Of a stretch of 43,750 nucleotides of DNA, positions 33,001-43,750 are shown one piece after another; the first letter of the stretch is position 1; the number at the start of each line of letters is the position of its first letter. The position numbers and the translations under genes were made by a program. The DNA comes from Plakobranchus ocellatus. Taxonomy: Eukaryota; Mollusca; Gastropoda; Plakobranchidae. Below the pieces are notes generated by a model. It saw only the letters and a program-made list of their open reading frames with translations. It made no database searches and was not told where the DNA came from. The DNA lies in the NCBI GenBank assembly GCA_019648995.1, contig BLXT01000396.1, forward strand, positions 68,765 through 112,514, in the 5' to 3' direction.

Positions 33001-36000
33001 TAAAGTAAAGTCTCGAAGCCTAAACATGTAGTTTTTTAACTCCTCGCCTGGTATGGGGAGGGGGGATCTTAGAGTAGGGCTAGAAGTATAGGTTAGGTTA
33101 GTTGTTTTTATTTCTAGAATATTAGAAGGTAGAGTCTATGCCACCCAGCAAGCAGCAGATGCATGTATAAGCCTAGAGTGCTCTTCATAATCATATAACC
33201 TAGCATATAGTCAACAAAATTTATAACCAGATGAAATGTGTTAATGCATCAATCCAGAGTACTGGATCTGTCTTGTTTGTGTCACGTTAAAATATCAGTT
33301 AGGAAGCGTTGATGTGCCAGGCATCACAGTGCCGATTTTGAGTTAATAGAATAAATCCACTACACAATCCAATGACAGCCTAGTCACTATAGTCACTGCG
33401 GTTATGCAACAACTGGTACTTTTTCAATAAAACATTCATGTGGACCAAGTATTGAAACTAATATTTTTTTGCAACAAAAATCCATGCATCAATATCAATA
33501 TTTTTTTCAATAAAACATCCATATGGTCCATGTATTGACACCAATATTTTTTTGATTAAACATCCATATGGTCCAAAAAGTTATACTGATTTTGTATTTC
33601 ACATTCGCATTGCATAGAATAATTAATTACGTTGCAAAGTTATTTTGAAGCAGTTTTTTTCTATATCTTGTTTTTCAAATATTTTTTTGCCATAAACTTA
33701 CCCAGCTTGGATATTTGTGAATGATCTCTTTCAAAAGCTTGTCTGTTTTTCTCTTTGTCTGCCTTTACTTTTTCTGCTTTCTCTTTTCTGAGTTTTTCGT
33801 ACATAGGGCGATACTCTCTACAAAAGTGAAAAAAAAAAAAAGAAAGGTTTACATTTTAACATTATTGAAAAAAGGTTTTTGTTTTTATTTCGACAAAATT
33901 TATTTTTCATGCATTAAACAAAAACAACCCGCCCTCCCCCCAAAATCACACACTATTTTCCTTATCTTTGGGTTTTCTGAGGCCGAACTTCAAATCGCAT
34001 AAAACCCATGGTAGAAGCTACTCATCACAGCCTCCCCATCCCACCCTGTTTCCTCCTGCCCATGATAAAAGGGTATAAGAGCAATCACTAGTGTCAAAGC
34101 TATTAGTTTCCAATCACACCCCCTGGGCTGCAAACAAGCCTTAAAACTTATACATTTTTAGCCCTGCATTCTATCAAAAATAATGCAATCTGTTTTAAAG
34201 AGCAAAGAATATGATATGAGGTTTTCTTGCCTCAAATGTAAAACAAAAAAAAATACACTATGGAATAAGTGAGCATTTCCCTTTAACTCAGTTTTACAGG
34301 CTTTTTTTATTTCCATTGAATGTCTTTACCTTTCATACTCATCTGTAGCCTGAGCAATCTTTTCTACAAATTCATCAAAACCTTCACCAGTAGCTGCTGA
34401 TACTCCAACATTCTTGGGGAATGGAAAAAAGATAAGCTCATTGTAAGAAAAAAAAAAACAAGGACTGCAATGATCAACAGGCAGGAAACAAAGCTTATCT
34501 GAAGTTCAAAACTGAACATACTCAGTAAAACTACGTAGACGAACAGACTGAATAAGTTGGAAGTTACGTTTGGAACAGTTCAAATCATTCATAGATCCAT
34601 AAATGGCTTTAAATAAGCTTTGCAATAGTTACAACTCTGTAGAGATCTGGTGATCTTTACCAAAATATTGGACTTTTATTGCTTTGTGAAAACAACAGTA
34701 GAAAAAAAGGAAAAAATATATATATTTTTTTTGTGTCAAGGGTGTGAGGATCCGCAAGGTATCATGGATCAAATAAATCCACTGACAGTGACACTAATTT
34801 CCTGTTTTTTGTGTTGAGAAAAAAGAAATATTAACTTCTTAAATAAATCACAATTAAATGTATTTAGTTTGAATGTATCAAGGATTGCCCTCTAGGATTA
34901 ATTTATGGGCTAGCTTAAAAGTCTATGTATGTAGTATTTTTCAAAGACCTTCTAGTACTTTCAGGTACTTTAAATACTTCTTTTCTCCCTCATTTTTGGG
35001 CTTAAAGGTTAGAGAGAAGTAATAAAATGATGATATTCTAAGAACTAGAGTACCCTACCAAATCAGGACTACTGAAAAAAAATTACAATAATTTCAGATG
35101 GAAAAAAAATGTTCCATAATATATTTAAATACTTTTAAATAACAATACCTTGAGAAGTTAAGACTTTAAGCAAGGATGGTAAAATGCTCTAGAGTTCTGG
35201 CATTAAAAATTTCAAAATGCATCTCGCTGGTCTTGAAAATTAAAAAAAAATTTTTTTTTTAATTTAAAAGAAAAAAAATTGTTACACACTTTTGACCAGA
35301 GGAAAAAAAAGAAGACATTTAAAGGTGACTATTTGGAGTTAGTTGAAAAAGCTATGATTTTTTTGTAGATACATTTGATTCTGGTAATATAATAATATGT
35401 GGACAGCTATGAAATTTCCTATTCACAAAAAAACCTCTATATCCCCTATAAATAAGTTTTTAGTAATTTGAACTGAAACCTTTTATGTTATTATTTGCAG
35501 CAATAACCCCTCAAGTCATATTTAAGAGTTGAACCTTTCAAATGGAATGTCAAGGTTTGTGATCAAAACTCAAATTCTTAAAGATAAGCATGTTACTATT
35601 AGAAATTACCAGCCCACACCAAATACAAGAGTTATTGGTAAATTGGTTAAAAATGGATAAGAGTATTGAACAAAAAAATTCTGTATTCATTTGAAACAGT
35701 CAAACTTCAAAAGAAAAAACTGTGTCTCATATCTAAAAACAAGACTGGTTACATTGCGCTACATCACTACAGTGATCGAGTGATCGACAGCAAACAACCC
35801 ATTTTGTAAGGGCAAGGACACACATAATCTTACAAATTTAATCTGACGTGGAAAATGTAAGAGAAACACCTTCAGTTTAGTTTGAACATGAAACATCATT
35901 ATTTTCTACAAATCCACTCATTGCCCAAAATGAAACTGCCAGAAATGGTAGTTTACAATCTTGATTACCTTAATATTTGTATTAAATTTATCTAACATAA

Positions 36001-39000
36001 GCTGCTGTTCTGAATACCTTGATATTCATATAAAACTCGTCTAACACAAGGCTCATGGAGCGAGTGAGGTTGGAAATGTAGGAGGTTTCATGCTCCAGGG
36101 CATCTTGAAAAGCTTCAAAATCGGCCATCCACTCTTGGGCAAAACTGTGATTGATAATGTCAATCTAGAAAAAAAAATGAATAATTTATGAAAACCTGTT
36201 CAAGACTTTTGGCTCTCTTCAATATTAATTTCATGCTCAGATAATTTTGAAAGTTAATTTTTTTTAAAAATCAGAGAGTTTTTTTTTGTGTGAGTTTACT
36301 TTTTTGCATCCTTCAATTTTTTTTGGTAATCCTTCCCAATAAAGCCACCATAATAATATTAATAATATAAAATCAAAGACAAAAAGAATCTCCAACTATA
36401 CAAGCCACTTTATTACTCCTCTTACAAGAAGATTGAAAAAAATTATCAGATAACAAACTAAGAGTTGTTAAATTTGAATTTCAGTTTCGTTTTTTAAATT
36501 AACTTTTACCTTGCTGATTGCATGGTGAGTTAGGCCATCTCTATGTAAATAATTTTAAAAGTTTTACTTGACTCATTTTCCTTCCTCTTCAAAATATAAA
36601 GAAAAAAGAAAAGGAAAAAAAAAATGGATATTTATGTACCTTATTCATTACAATCACAAATGGTAGTTTAGTTTTGTAAAGAATGCTGCAGGCATAGAGC
36701 ATGTTGGACATGAAAGTTACAGGGTTTGCACTCCGTGGTGTGTCCATAACATACACTATCACTGTGGGAAAGGTGGATGCCTTGAATATGTGAAAAAAAA
36801 AATGAATAAATTAGTTTTTAACACATAGCACATGATGAACTTTAAAATCTCTAGGCAGTATATAGGATAATTGAGGTCTGGGAAAATACTGGCCACTAGA
36901 AAAGTCGTATGCATAATTGTTGCATTGAACCCAATTTTAAAAAAGTTTCCTTAATTTTTTTTTTTTTTTTTGTTTGCTTATTTTTTGGGGGTGGGAATTG
37001 GGAAGGGGGTCATCAAAAACTATATCTGAACATTTTGTTTTTTCTTAGCCTGGCTGCAGAACATGATTCTATGAGCATTTCTTCAAGAATGTTGTTTTAA
37101 TTTTGAAACAATTTGATTTTAAAGAATTGAAAGTATGATCAGTTTGTTCTCCTTTACTGCAAGAAACTACAAAACATACAGTAAGATATACTCATAGAGT
37201 CAAAAAAGAAATTGAAATTAATTAATCTAAAACAAATGATTCCTTCAAATATGCAGAGAAAATATTAAAATTTTAAGCCCATACATTTTTTACCCATGCA
37301 TCCTTTGTATGTTTTACAACTATAGATATTATATTTATGCCTACTGTTCACACTTAGTGCTCAAACAGTCCAGGCACTGAGGATAGAAAGGAGATTAAAG
37401 TGAACAACTGAACAGTCAATGACTAAAGAGTGATACAGATTTAAGCTTACTAAAGATTCTGTGATGATACTGCCTGAAGCTGACCAAGTGAACACCTCTA
37501 TTTGACCTGGTGTATCCAGAATGACATGTCTGGAAACAGAAATATAAAAGAGAGAATTTGGGATTTATTGAAAGATACCAAAACTAAAATACAAAATATT
37601 ATAACATGATGTGGGATTTATCATTTATGAATTAGAGCTCATATAATAGTATGCATGTGGTCACAAGTTTTTCTCTTCCCTCCTTCCTTTTCCAGTTTTC
37701 CATCCATTTTTCTTCCCTGCATGAAATAAGACTGAAACCTTTGATGTAATAACCCGTTCTTAAAAGCAAAAGAGCCATTTAAAATTAACGTCAGCTTCAA
37801 TTGAGAGAGATAATAATTGCACTTACTTGCATTCCCCAGATTTTCCTTCAATAAAACTCATGACCTGTGGAGAAGATAAACAATATTTACATTTTAGAAG
37901 CTATTCAGTTGAAGTTTCTTTGACATTCATAGATTACTGCAAGGAAACATTGGAAGAAAATTTTGCTTTATACTAGTAATGCAATAGACAAAAGTAAACG
38001 GCAATTGTGCTATGTATTAACAAAGCAACTAATTAGAATTAAGAGAATAGTTTTGACTAGAAATGGAATAAAACTCAAAACTTTTTTTCATATTTTTGTC
38101 AAGCACACAATCTTGATAAAATTACTTGGCTATTTACCTGATCAAAACGTGTGGCAAAGAGATTGAGGGATGTGACAATACCTCCATTTGGCCCAAGTGA
38201 ATAACTGTTCTCAAGTTAAGAAACAGTTTTTGTCCAAATATTTATGACTTATGAAGCTTTCAAGAATGTTTTGCGTACAATGATACAATAATATGTGTAA
38301 TGATAATGAAATATTAATAATAATAATAATAATGATGATGATGATGATAATGATTTTAACCCCAAAAATAAGAATAGTTAGGATAATGATAATAGTAACA
38401 ATAAGGAGAAAAGTAAAATAATAATAATGGAATCATATAAAATATATTTTAAAAAAATAACACTGCAAATAAACTTGCAAAGGATACTGTTTCATGACTT
38501 CTTTATAGTTAACTGTATCTCGAATATCTGAAAGAAAGCCATATAAAATGATTAGACAGATAAATCTCTATTGTAACTGGTTGAAAAAAAAACAACCCAA
38601 AAACATATTATAAAGTATGCTCATTGAGCAGAGGCGGAGATTGATTTAGTGAGAAAATAGCCTTTCCACCACAAGGTGATCTCAGGCTTTAAGGCCCTTG
38701 CCAGGCCATGTCATGATCTTGGCAAGGTTTAAACTCAAATCTGCAACAGTATCGTCTTTGCAGATCTCAAGCTGGTTTGTTGGCCACTGAATCACTAAAG
38801 CTCTTCTGTGATGGAAAAGAAATGATACTGTGTAAAATGCAAAAAAAATTGTACCTCCAAAAAATATTTTTTTTTATAGATAAAATAAATCTTTACTAGA
38901 CACAAACTAGAAAGCATTTTCGAGCATAAAAAGCCTTCGGTTTATAGAAAGCATTTGAGCAGAGTGCAGTTCTCTATGTAATCCATAGTGTTATTTGAAA

Positions 39001-42000
39001 TTCTGCTGCATAAACTGCTTGGATCATGCCTCGTGGCAATCCAAATGATTTGGGTGTCACATTTTGAAAATTTCAAATCTTTGAGATGGCATAAAACTTC
39101 TCTCTGTACATTTGCAAGGTTAAAATTGGACAGAGCTAAATTAATTCTAAGCAAAGAAATGAAATTTTGTACTTTTTTTTTTTTTTTACTGGCATTAAAA
39201 ATTGAGGAAAAAAACCTTTCAAATTCTTTTTCCTCTAAAGTTCAATGTTATTTCCAATTCATTAGGACTTATATCTAGATATATTTACAAACTTGACCCA
39301 TTGCTTCCAACAAGCATAATTGACTTTAAAGTTCAAATCATGACAAAATTGGCTTGAAACAGCTGATATTTTGATTTGACCTTGGTTATTTGTAATATTT
39401 GGTCAAATTTTGAGTGAGCCTATGTAAGGCCTGTGTTAGTTTATAATAATCTAACTTTGCTATTGTTATTATGGCTTTCTTTAACTTTTTAGATCTAGTC
39501 AATTTTAGAAGGTTCATGGAGGGGAGAGATGATTGTTTTCTGAAAATTATTAGATTATTACCTAGTAGCGAGATATGCTTGTGATACTAGAAGCTTTTGA
39601 GTATGTTTACGCTTTGAGGGAAGGAAAAATGACATTGTTTGATTGGTCAGTGTTTCTAGGAGCTGTGATTGCATATAAAGGCAATTTATGGAATTGGTTG
39701 CTTAATATTGAGCCAATGAGCCTGTACATTGCATAACTAGTATTTTCTAAAAGCTGTGGCGATCTGTACAAAGGAATGATTATGGAATTATTGGAGAAAT
39801 CACTGACAGATAGTGAAGAAATTGCTAAAAGATAGACCAATGATATTATTGATTAAAAGGTTGTAGATCTGAACAATATTGGGAACTTGCGTCATTGTTC
39901 TAAAATTATTCTATATTTAAATAAATCCACTTTTCATTCAATTTTCTGCAAAAAACTTGGAAAAATTTCTGTTCCATTGTCTATTGAAGAGGCAGTTTTC
40001 AGCTAGACCTATAACTGAATAACTCACAGCCATGGCAGAGCACTAGAAGACTATGTTGGGAATTCTGCACATTTTAGATAGGGCACACAGATTTGCATTT
40101 TTGGCATATTTTTTTTTTGTGCTGTTGAAAAATTACATTAAATGAATAACGAACAGAGTTTTTTAAGGTTTTGAAGGAGCCTCTCTACCATCCCAGAAAC
40201 GGGGATTTTAAATCTTTAAAGATAACCATTGCCGTTTATAAAGAAAGAAAGTAGGTACTTAACTGAAAAATAAAAATAAATAAATAAAAAAAAGTACTCT
40301 TATAAATACATATGTCAAAACAACTTTGAATACATTACAATAGAGATTTTCACAGAAATCTCATACCAATATTTGCTGGAAATGGAACTTCAAGAACTGC
40401 TGGGTCCAAATTAATGACATAGGGTGGGGTTTTCTTGGCATGTAAATGAGCTGTCAGTCTCTGCAAAAAAGGAATTTAAAAAAGTATTTTTTTTATTAAT
40501 ACAATTCACACAAAATCAATATGTAATCTGCGATCTGAGCCTAGATCTGCCAATGTCTCACATTTATTTAAGGGCAAGTGTGGCACTCAGAGGTGATTTT
40601 CTTTATTTCTTAATTGATCCCTTTGCAAATGGTTTATTTGTTATATATGACCCCAAAAAGTGATTATAAACAACAGAAATGACTTTTTTTTCAAATGACG
40701 TTGGCATAGCAACAGAAAAGAAATGTCAGCCATCTTGGATATAAACATAATTTTCAAAGTCTTATAACTTCAAAACTAAATGTGTTTATTTGAAGGTTTT
40801 CACATAGGATTTTGTGGTTAGAAAGAAAAGTAAAATTTTCATGAATTTTTTAAAAAATATATATGAATAGTATCAAATTTTTGGATGCATAAAAATTTGT
40901 AAAAAAAAATTACAAAAGCGATTCCAAAAAACCTATGTGAAAAGCAAGATATATCACTGCCCAAAAACGTCATGTCAAGTTTCAGACAAATTGTATGAAA
41001 AACACTAAAGTTATAAGAACATTTGTCCAAAAAAAACTCATTTTGAGAAAATGGCCTATTAAGTTGGACCAAAAATATTTTGGTTTTGTGACCAATTATG
41101 TGATGCCAGCTCCTTATAATGGGCCTGCTTTAGCTCTCTCAAGCTCTTCCAGTTGCACACGTCTCCTTTCGGCCATTTTCTTACTTCCAAATCATGCTGG
41201 CGGTCACTCACACACTAAATTGGTTAAAAACTTCACTCAAAAGCCAACAAAGCATTATGTAAACAAATTAGCGTAACAACAGCTGATCTCAGTGTCACGC
41301 TGTGACGTCAGATCTTCGCTTCGATTTCATTGGGTGATAAAATTTTGCAGGGCTGACGGTCATGCACAAACTAAGAAACCGGAAGTCTCCATATGCAAAA
41401 TTGATGCCGTTGTAGTAAAAATCGTGGGAACTAGGACGGATGCTCCATATATGGTAGTGGTTATGAATGGAGCTCACTTCTTGGAAAAATTTGTTTAAAT
41501 TTGGATGTCCATATATGGTAGTTCTAGTGGCATCGATAGGGAGGCTGAGATTGCAAACTTTCCATTGGTATATAATATGCCTATGTTTTTCAAGGGGTAG
41601 CAGGCCTACATAGCTTGCATAAACGGCAAATTTTGACACACTTTCTTGAAAATTGGCAGACTTTCTTGAAGGTAGCAATTTTGAATTTGCAATAAAAGAC
41701 ATTTTTAGCAGACATTAGGCCTAATAACACTCCTCAGATGATTACAAATTGGACAAACTATACGAAACTACCCGCAATCAAAATTTGACCCAGTGACGCA
41801 AATTGATTTAAAAGTTGTATATAGAGTTTTGGCATATATATGTGGTTCTGAATGCTCGAGCTCCCATTGGCCAAGAAGAGTGCTATGATTGTTAATCACT
41901 AAAATCAACTTAAAACAATGAACCTTGGATAGAAAATATTACTGGCCTTAAAAGTTCCACTTAATTGTCATATTGCATTTGAAAGTGATACTAAGCCCAA

Positions 42001-43334
42001 AAAGAAAGGTTGCCAAAAAAATTATAAAAAAGATACATGTGTATTTAAAAAAAATAAATGTAGGCCCTACAAATTGTAAAATATGAAACATTTCATCAAA
42101 GGCCAAAACCACCAGATGCTCTAAGAGACATTTATAAGACCATTGCAAAAATAGCAATATTCTAAAAGTAATGATGAAATGAAGGCAATTTTAGTTAACT
42201 GGTGATAATACATAAAATTTAACAACTAGATCTATCAACACCTACAAATAATTTTATACAACAATTAAGACAAAGATATCTAGGCCTATTGAAATCCCAC
42301 GGAAAATAATCTTGGGAAAACATTTTTTAAAAATTCAATTTTTCATTTGAATTACTAGCTATGGATATTAGCATCCTTATGTTGCTACGAATCATTTATT
42401 CAGATGAAATGAATTTATGGATATTCCGCTGACAGGCCCAACGACTTCTAGCTCTACCTTCTTAAATGAAGAGGTCGCAGGTCAAGTTAATGCAAATAGT
42501 GCTACTTCACACAAAACCTGCAACCTCTTCATTTCATGAGAAGCTACTGAAGGTCGGTCTAGGAGTCATTGACCAGCCTATCCAGATATTTATTGATATA
42601 ATTAAAAATGCCACCTCCTCTTGGGTCTCCCTTTTCTTCCCTTTCCTTTTTTTTTTTTTGTTTTTCCCACCATGCTATACTGGAACTGCATGCGATGCTC
42701 TTTTTCTCCCTTTTATTAAAAAATTGTGCTGATTAGATCTGGAATAAACAGTATAGATCTAGAACTCAAGGCCTGTATAGATCTAGACTAGATCTAGTAG
42801 CACTAGCAGATGAGAGACCTAGATCTAGAGGCGCTTTTTCGTTTGTTCCCACCCCGACTTTTCATATAGGCATAGATTCTAGATTTCTAGCTATATTATC
42901 CGATAGGAGCAAACGAAAAAGGTGTCAAATTGTGTAGATTTTGTGTGAAAATAATATTTTCATCATGATTTGGCCTACGACACCTTCATTTCGTCGATGG
43001 ATTAGGAAGATAGAGCCAGATCGAATAATATAGCTAGAATTTAGGCCTATGTAAAAAGTCGGGGTGGGAACAAACGAAAAAGCGCCGATCTAGATCTAGA
43101 TCTAGAGAGTGATCGTCAAACCTGTACAAAACTTGTCTTCCCTGAGCCAGCCATTCCAAGTATTACGATACATGTTGGCTTTGAGGCATTTATTGGTGAT
43201 GCAGAAGACTCGCTGGAGGGTACCGCGTGCATTTCATGATTTGATTCTCCCTCCACTGCTGGATTGTCTTTATCCACTTGTATGGGATGTTCATTGCTTT
43301 GCTCATAATCCCCACTTGCTCCCTTTTCTGCCAT
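30018..43334 (-). CDS. GPN1: GPN-loop GTPase 1 (XAB1/Npa3 homologue), complete, 12 exons
   Basis: A cytoplasmic, nucleus-shuttling GTPase known to be needed for assembly and nuclear import of RNA polymerase II. Coding exons in transcript order: 43334-43122, 40460-40367, 38527-38488, 38204-38138, 37864-37827, 37529-37451, 36780-36640, 36164-36018, 34412-34330, 33817-33702, 31650-31543, 30109-30018. They total 1218 bases, 405 residues and a TAG. All introns are GT-AG and every phase fits. Motifs: P-loop GMAGSGKT (60-67), the family-defining GPN loop (120-122), DTPGQIE (156-162), NKID (223-226) and VSA (277-279). An acidic patch [12 protein letters not shown] (355-366) and a basic end KKKGTK follow. 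Human GPN1 has 374 residues; the excess here is mainly an acidic, serine-rich N-terminus before the P-loop. The ATG at 43334 has A at -3 and G at +4; a GTG five codons upstream is in frame but not a plausible start. Exons 3 (40 bases) and 5 (38 bases) are very short. Exon 3 uses a weaker donor, GTATCC. Its promoter is expected beyond 43335. Confidence 0.97.
30573..31480. repeat. 56-bp tandem repeat in GPN1 intron 11, interrupted by a MITE
   Basis: CTCTTGGTGCCTTTCAAA begins at 30573 and 30629 (56 bases apart), and with one extra T at 31453. Between units lie CAGACTCTAGGC(T/C)TATAA and TTAGTAAGGG. The insertion at 30674-31439 separates the second and third units. Confidence 0.75.
30674..31439. 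mobile_element. 766-bp pogo/Tigger-like non-autonomous element
   Basis: The left end is CAGTGGAAGACGTTTAAACC, then AAAA. The right end, inverted, is CAGTTGACCAGACCTAAACC, then AAAA. The left flank is TA; the right flank is TG, probably a mutated TA. CAGT(G/T)…TAAACCAAAA ends with TA duplication suggest the pogo branch of Tc1/mariner. GGTTTAAAC and GGTTTAG motifs recur inside each end (30720-30745, 31380-31427). No transposase frame is present. Confidence 0.55.
33419..33576. repeat. Tandem repeat in GPN1 intron 10
   Basis: Two full units and one partial unit share TTTTTCAATAAAACAT, CCATATGGTCCATGTATTGA and CAATATTTTTTT. Units start near 33420, 33504 and 33550. Confidence 0.7.
38320..38450. 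repeat. AAT/GAT microsatellite in GPN1 intron 3-2 region
   Basis: A run of TAA triplets followed by a run of TGA triplets (38315-38352), then a looser AT-rich triplet tract to about 38430. It lies in intron 3 of GPN1. Confidence 0.7.
38661..38800 (-). mobile_element. tRNA-derived SINE, copy 2, diverged
   Basis: It aligns along its length with 15720-15869: CCACCACAAGGTGATCTCAG, TTAAGGCCCTTGCCAGGCCA and TTGCAGATCTCA against CCACAACAAGATGGTCTTAG, CATCAGGCCA and CTGCAGATCTCA. The box B equivalent is eroded (AAGGTTTAAACTC in place of GGGCTCGAACCC). It sits in GPN1 intron 2 in the sense orientation of GPN1. Confidence 0.8.
40745..41020. repeat. Imperfect foldback sequence in GPN1 intron 1
   Basis: Inverted block pairs are CTTATAACTT (about 40760) with AAGTTATAAG (about 41010), and GGTTTTCACATAGGATTTT (40796) with AAAAAACCTATGTGAAAAGC (about 40926). 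The pairs nest, so a hairpin or degraded MITE is likely. Its ends are not defined. Confidence 0.45.
41114..41176 (-). other. Short ATG-initiated frame behind a CRE/CCAAT promoter-like block in GPN1 intron 1
   Basis: A 20-codon frame begins [17 protein letters not shown] and ends at TAA (41114). On the same strand, upstream, are a perfect cAMP-response palindrome TGACGTCA (41303-41310) and CCAAT (41329-41333). No family is recognised, and no good donor continues the frame. It could be an alternative first exon of GPN1, a uORF, a retroposed fragment or chance. Confidence 0.25.
41303..41333 (-). promoter_or_regulatory. CRE palindrome and CCAAT box in GPN1 intron 1
   Basis: TGACGTCA at 41303-41310 and, on the minus strand, CCAAT at 41329-41333 are 20 bases apart in a locally CpG-rich patch. 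Both are common in housekeeping promoters. Activity is not shown by sequence alone. Confidence 0.3.
42830..43086. mobile_element. 257-bp hairpin MITE in GPN1 intron 1
   Basis: The left arm is GGCGCTTTTTCGTTTGTTCC, then CACCCCGACTTTTCATATAGGC. The right arm, inverted, is GGCGCTTTTTCGTTTGTTCC, then CACCCCGACTTTTTACATAGGC. Pairing continues inward with TCTAGCTATATTAT(C/T)CGAT on both sides, so most of the element can fold on itself. TAGATC tracts border both ends. It ends about 35 bases from the GPN1 exon 1 donor. Confidence 0.85.
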
Positions 43335-43750
43335 CTTGTTTTCTTTCACAGAAAAGACAGAGTTGTGATGAGAGTCGTGTCCCCTGATGTGGATTACGGT
43401 ATGAAAAGCATCAGTTGGCCTTACAATTTTCAGTTCATGAGGTAGATATTGTAANNNNAAAAAAAAAAAAAAAAAAAAAGTAAAGTAAATCTAATCAATA
43501 GTTAGGCTATTGATTTTGTTGGTCAAGATCTACGTCTAGTGGCTAAACTTAGAAAGAGTTAGATCCTTCTTTATAAAATTATATCAAGACCTCGATCCAT
43601 CGGAGGTCAGATCTTTAGATCGCGATTGTGAATGTGAGCCGGCTTTTTTTTTTTTCAGTGTTTTTTACTCGCGTTTCCTTGTGGTTTGAAAAACATTTCA
43701 TTGGTTTTCAAGGTATACTGAAACAGTAAAGGGTGCTTGTTTTGATTTAA
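43335..43750. other. GPN1 5' flank (to window end)
   Basis: It presumably holds the GPN1 5' UTR and core promoter, read leftward. It contains a 4-base gap plus an A run (43455-43478), TAGATC-like fragments and a T run at 43645-43656. No TATA box or clear initiator could be chosen with confidence. Confidence 0.35.

Noticed and set aside
43335-43349. GPN1 start extended upstream to 43349
   Set aside because: That codon is GTG; the first in-frame ATG, in good context, is at 43334.

Overview
The window reads as AT-rich nuclear DNA of an invertebrate animal, probably a mollusc and perhaps a gastropod. The grounds are split genes with GT-AG introns, many decayed transposons, a tRNA-derived SINE and dispersed TAGATC palindromic tracts. 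The taxon is inferred from repeat style and is not proven. Short assembly gaps (runs of N) lie at 11826-11849, 28461-28543 and 43455-43458.

Two host genes can be supported. On the minus strand, 43334 down to 30018 is a complete 12-exon GPN1 gene (GPN-loop GTPase 1, an RNA polymerase II assembly/import factor). It encodes 405 residues, and every junction keeps frame and uses GT-AG. On the plus strand, three exons (526-719, 5581-5658, 8153-8252) join in frame into a 123-residue protein with a signal peptide, three cysteines and a hydrophobic C-terminus, like a small GPI-anchored protein of unknown family.

Between them, about 12.8-27.1 kb is a graveyard of nested mobile elements. 12873-14752 is a non-autonomous DNA transposon whose ends carry 32-bp repeats with NotI-type palindromes. 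15287-15521 is a TA-flanked MITE. 15713-15869 is a tRNA-derived SINE. 19064-23936 holds decayed Ty3/Gypsy coding sequence in which integrase lies upstream of reverse transcriptase, the unusual order of the Gmr1 clade. It is preceded by a second, different gag start with a tRNA-Trp-type primer binding site. 24051-25495 is a nearly intact DD41D Tc1/mariner element with matching inverted repeats and TA duplications. It sits inside a decayed Merlin (ISXO2-like) transposase that reads on the minus strand on both sides of it. 26421-27097 is an ATTCA-rich inverted-repeat element with an internal 18-bp minisatellite.

The introns of both genes hold further repeats: a 330-bp tandem duplication related to the sequence just upstream of the small gene, a hairpin MITE in GPN1 intron 1, a second SINE copy in intron 2 and a pogo-like MITE in intron 11. 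No prokaryotic, CRISPR or plasmid features were seen. The most unusual items are the INT-before-RT retroelement, its chimeric 5' end, the mariner-in-Merlin nesting and the 32-bp palindrome array.
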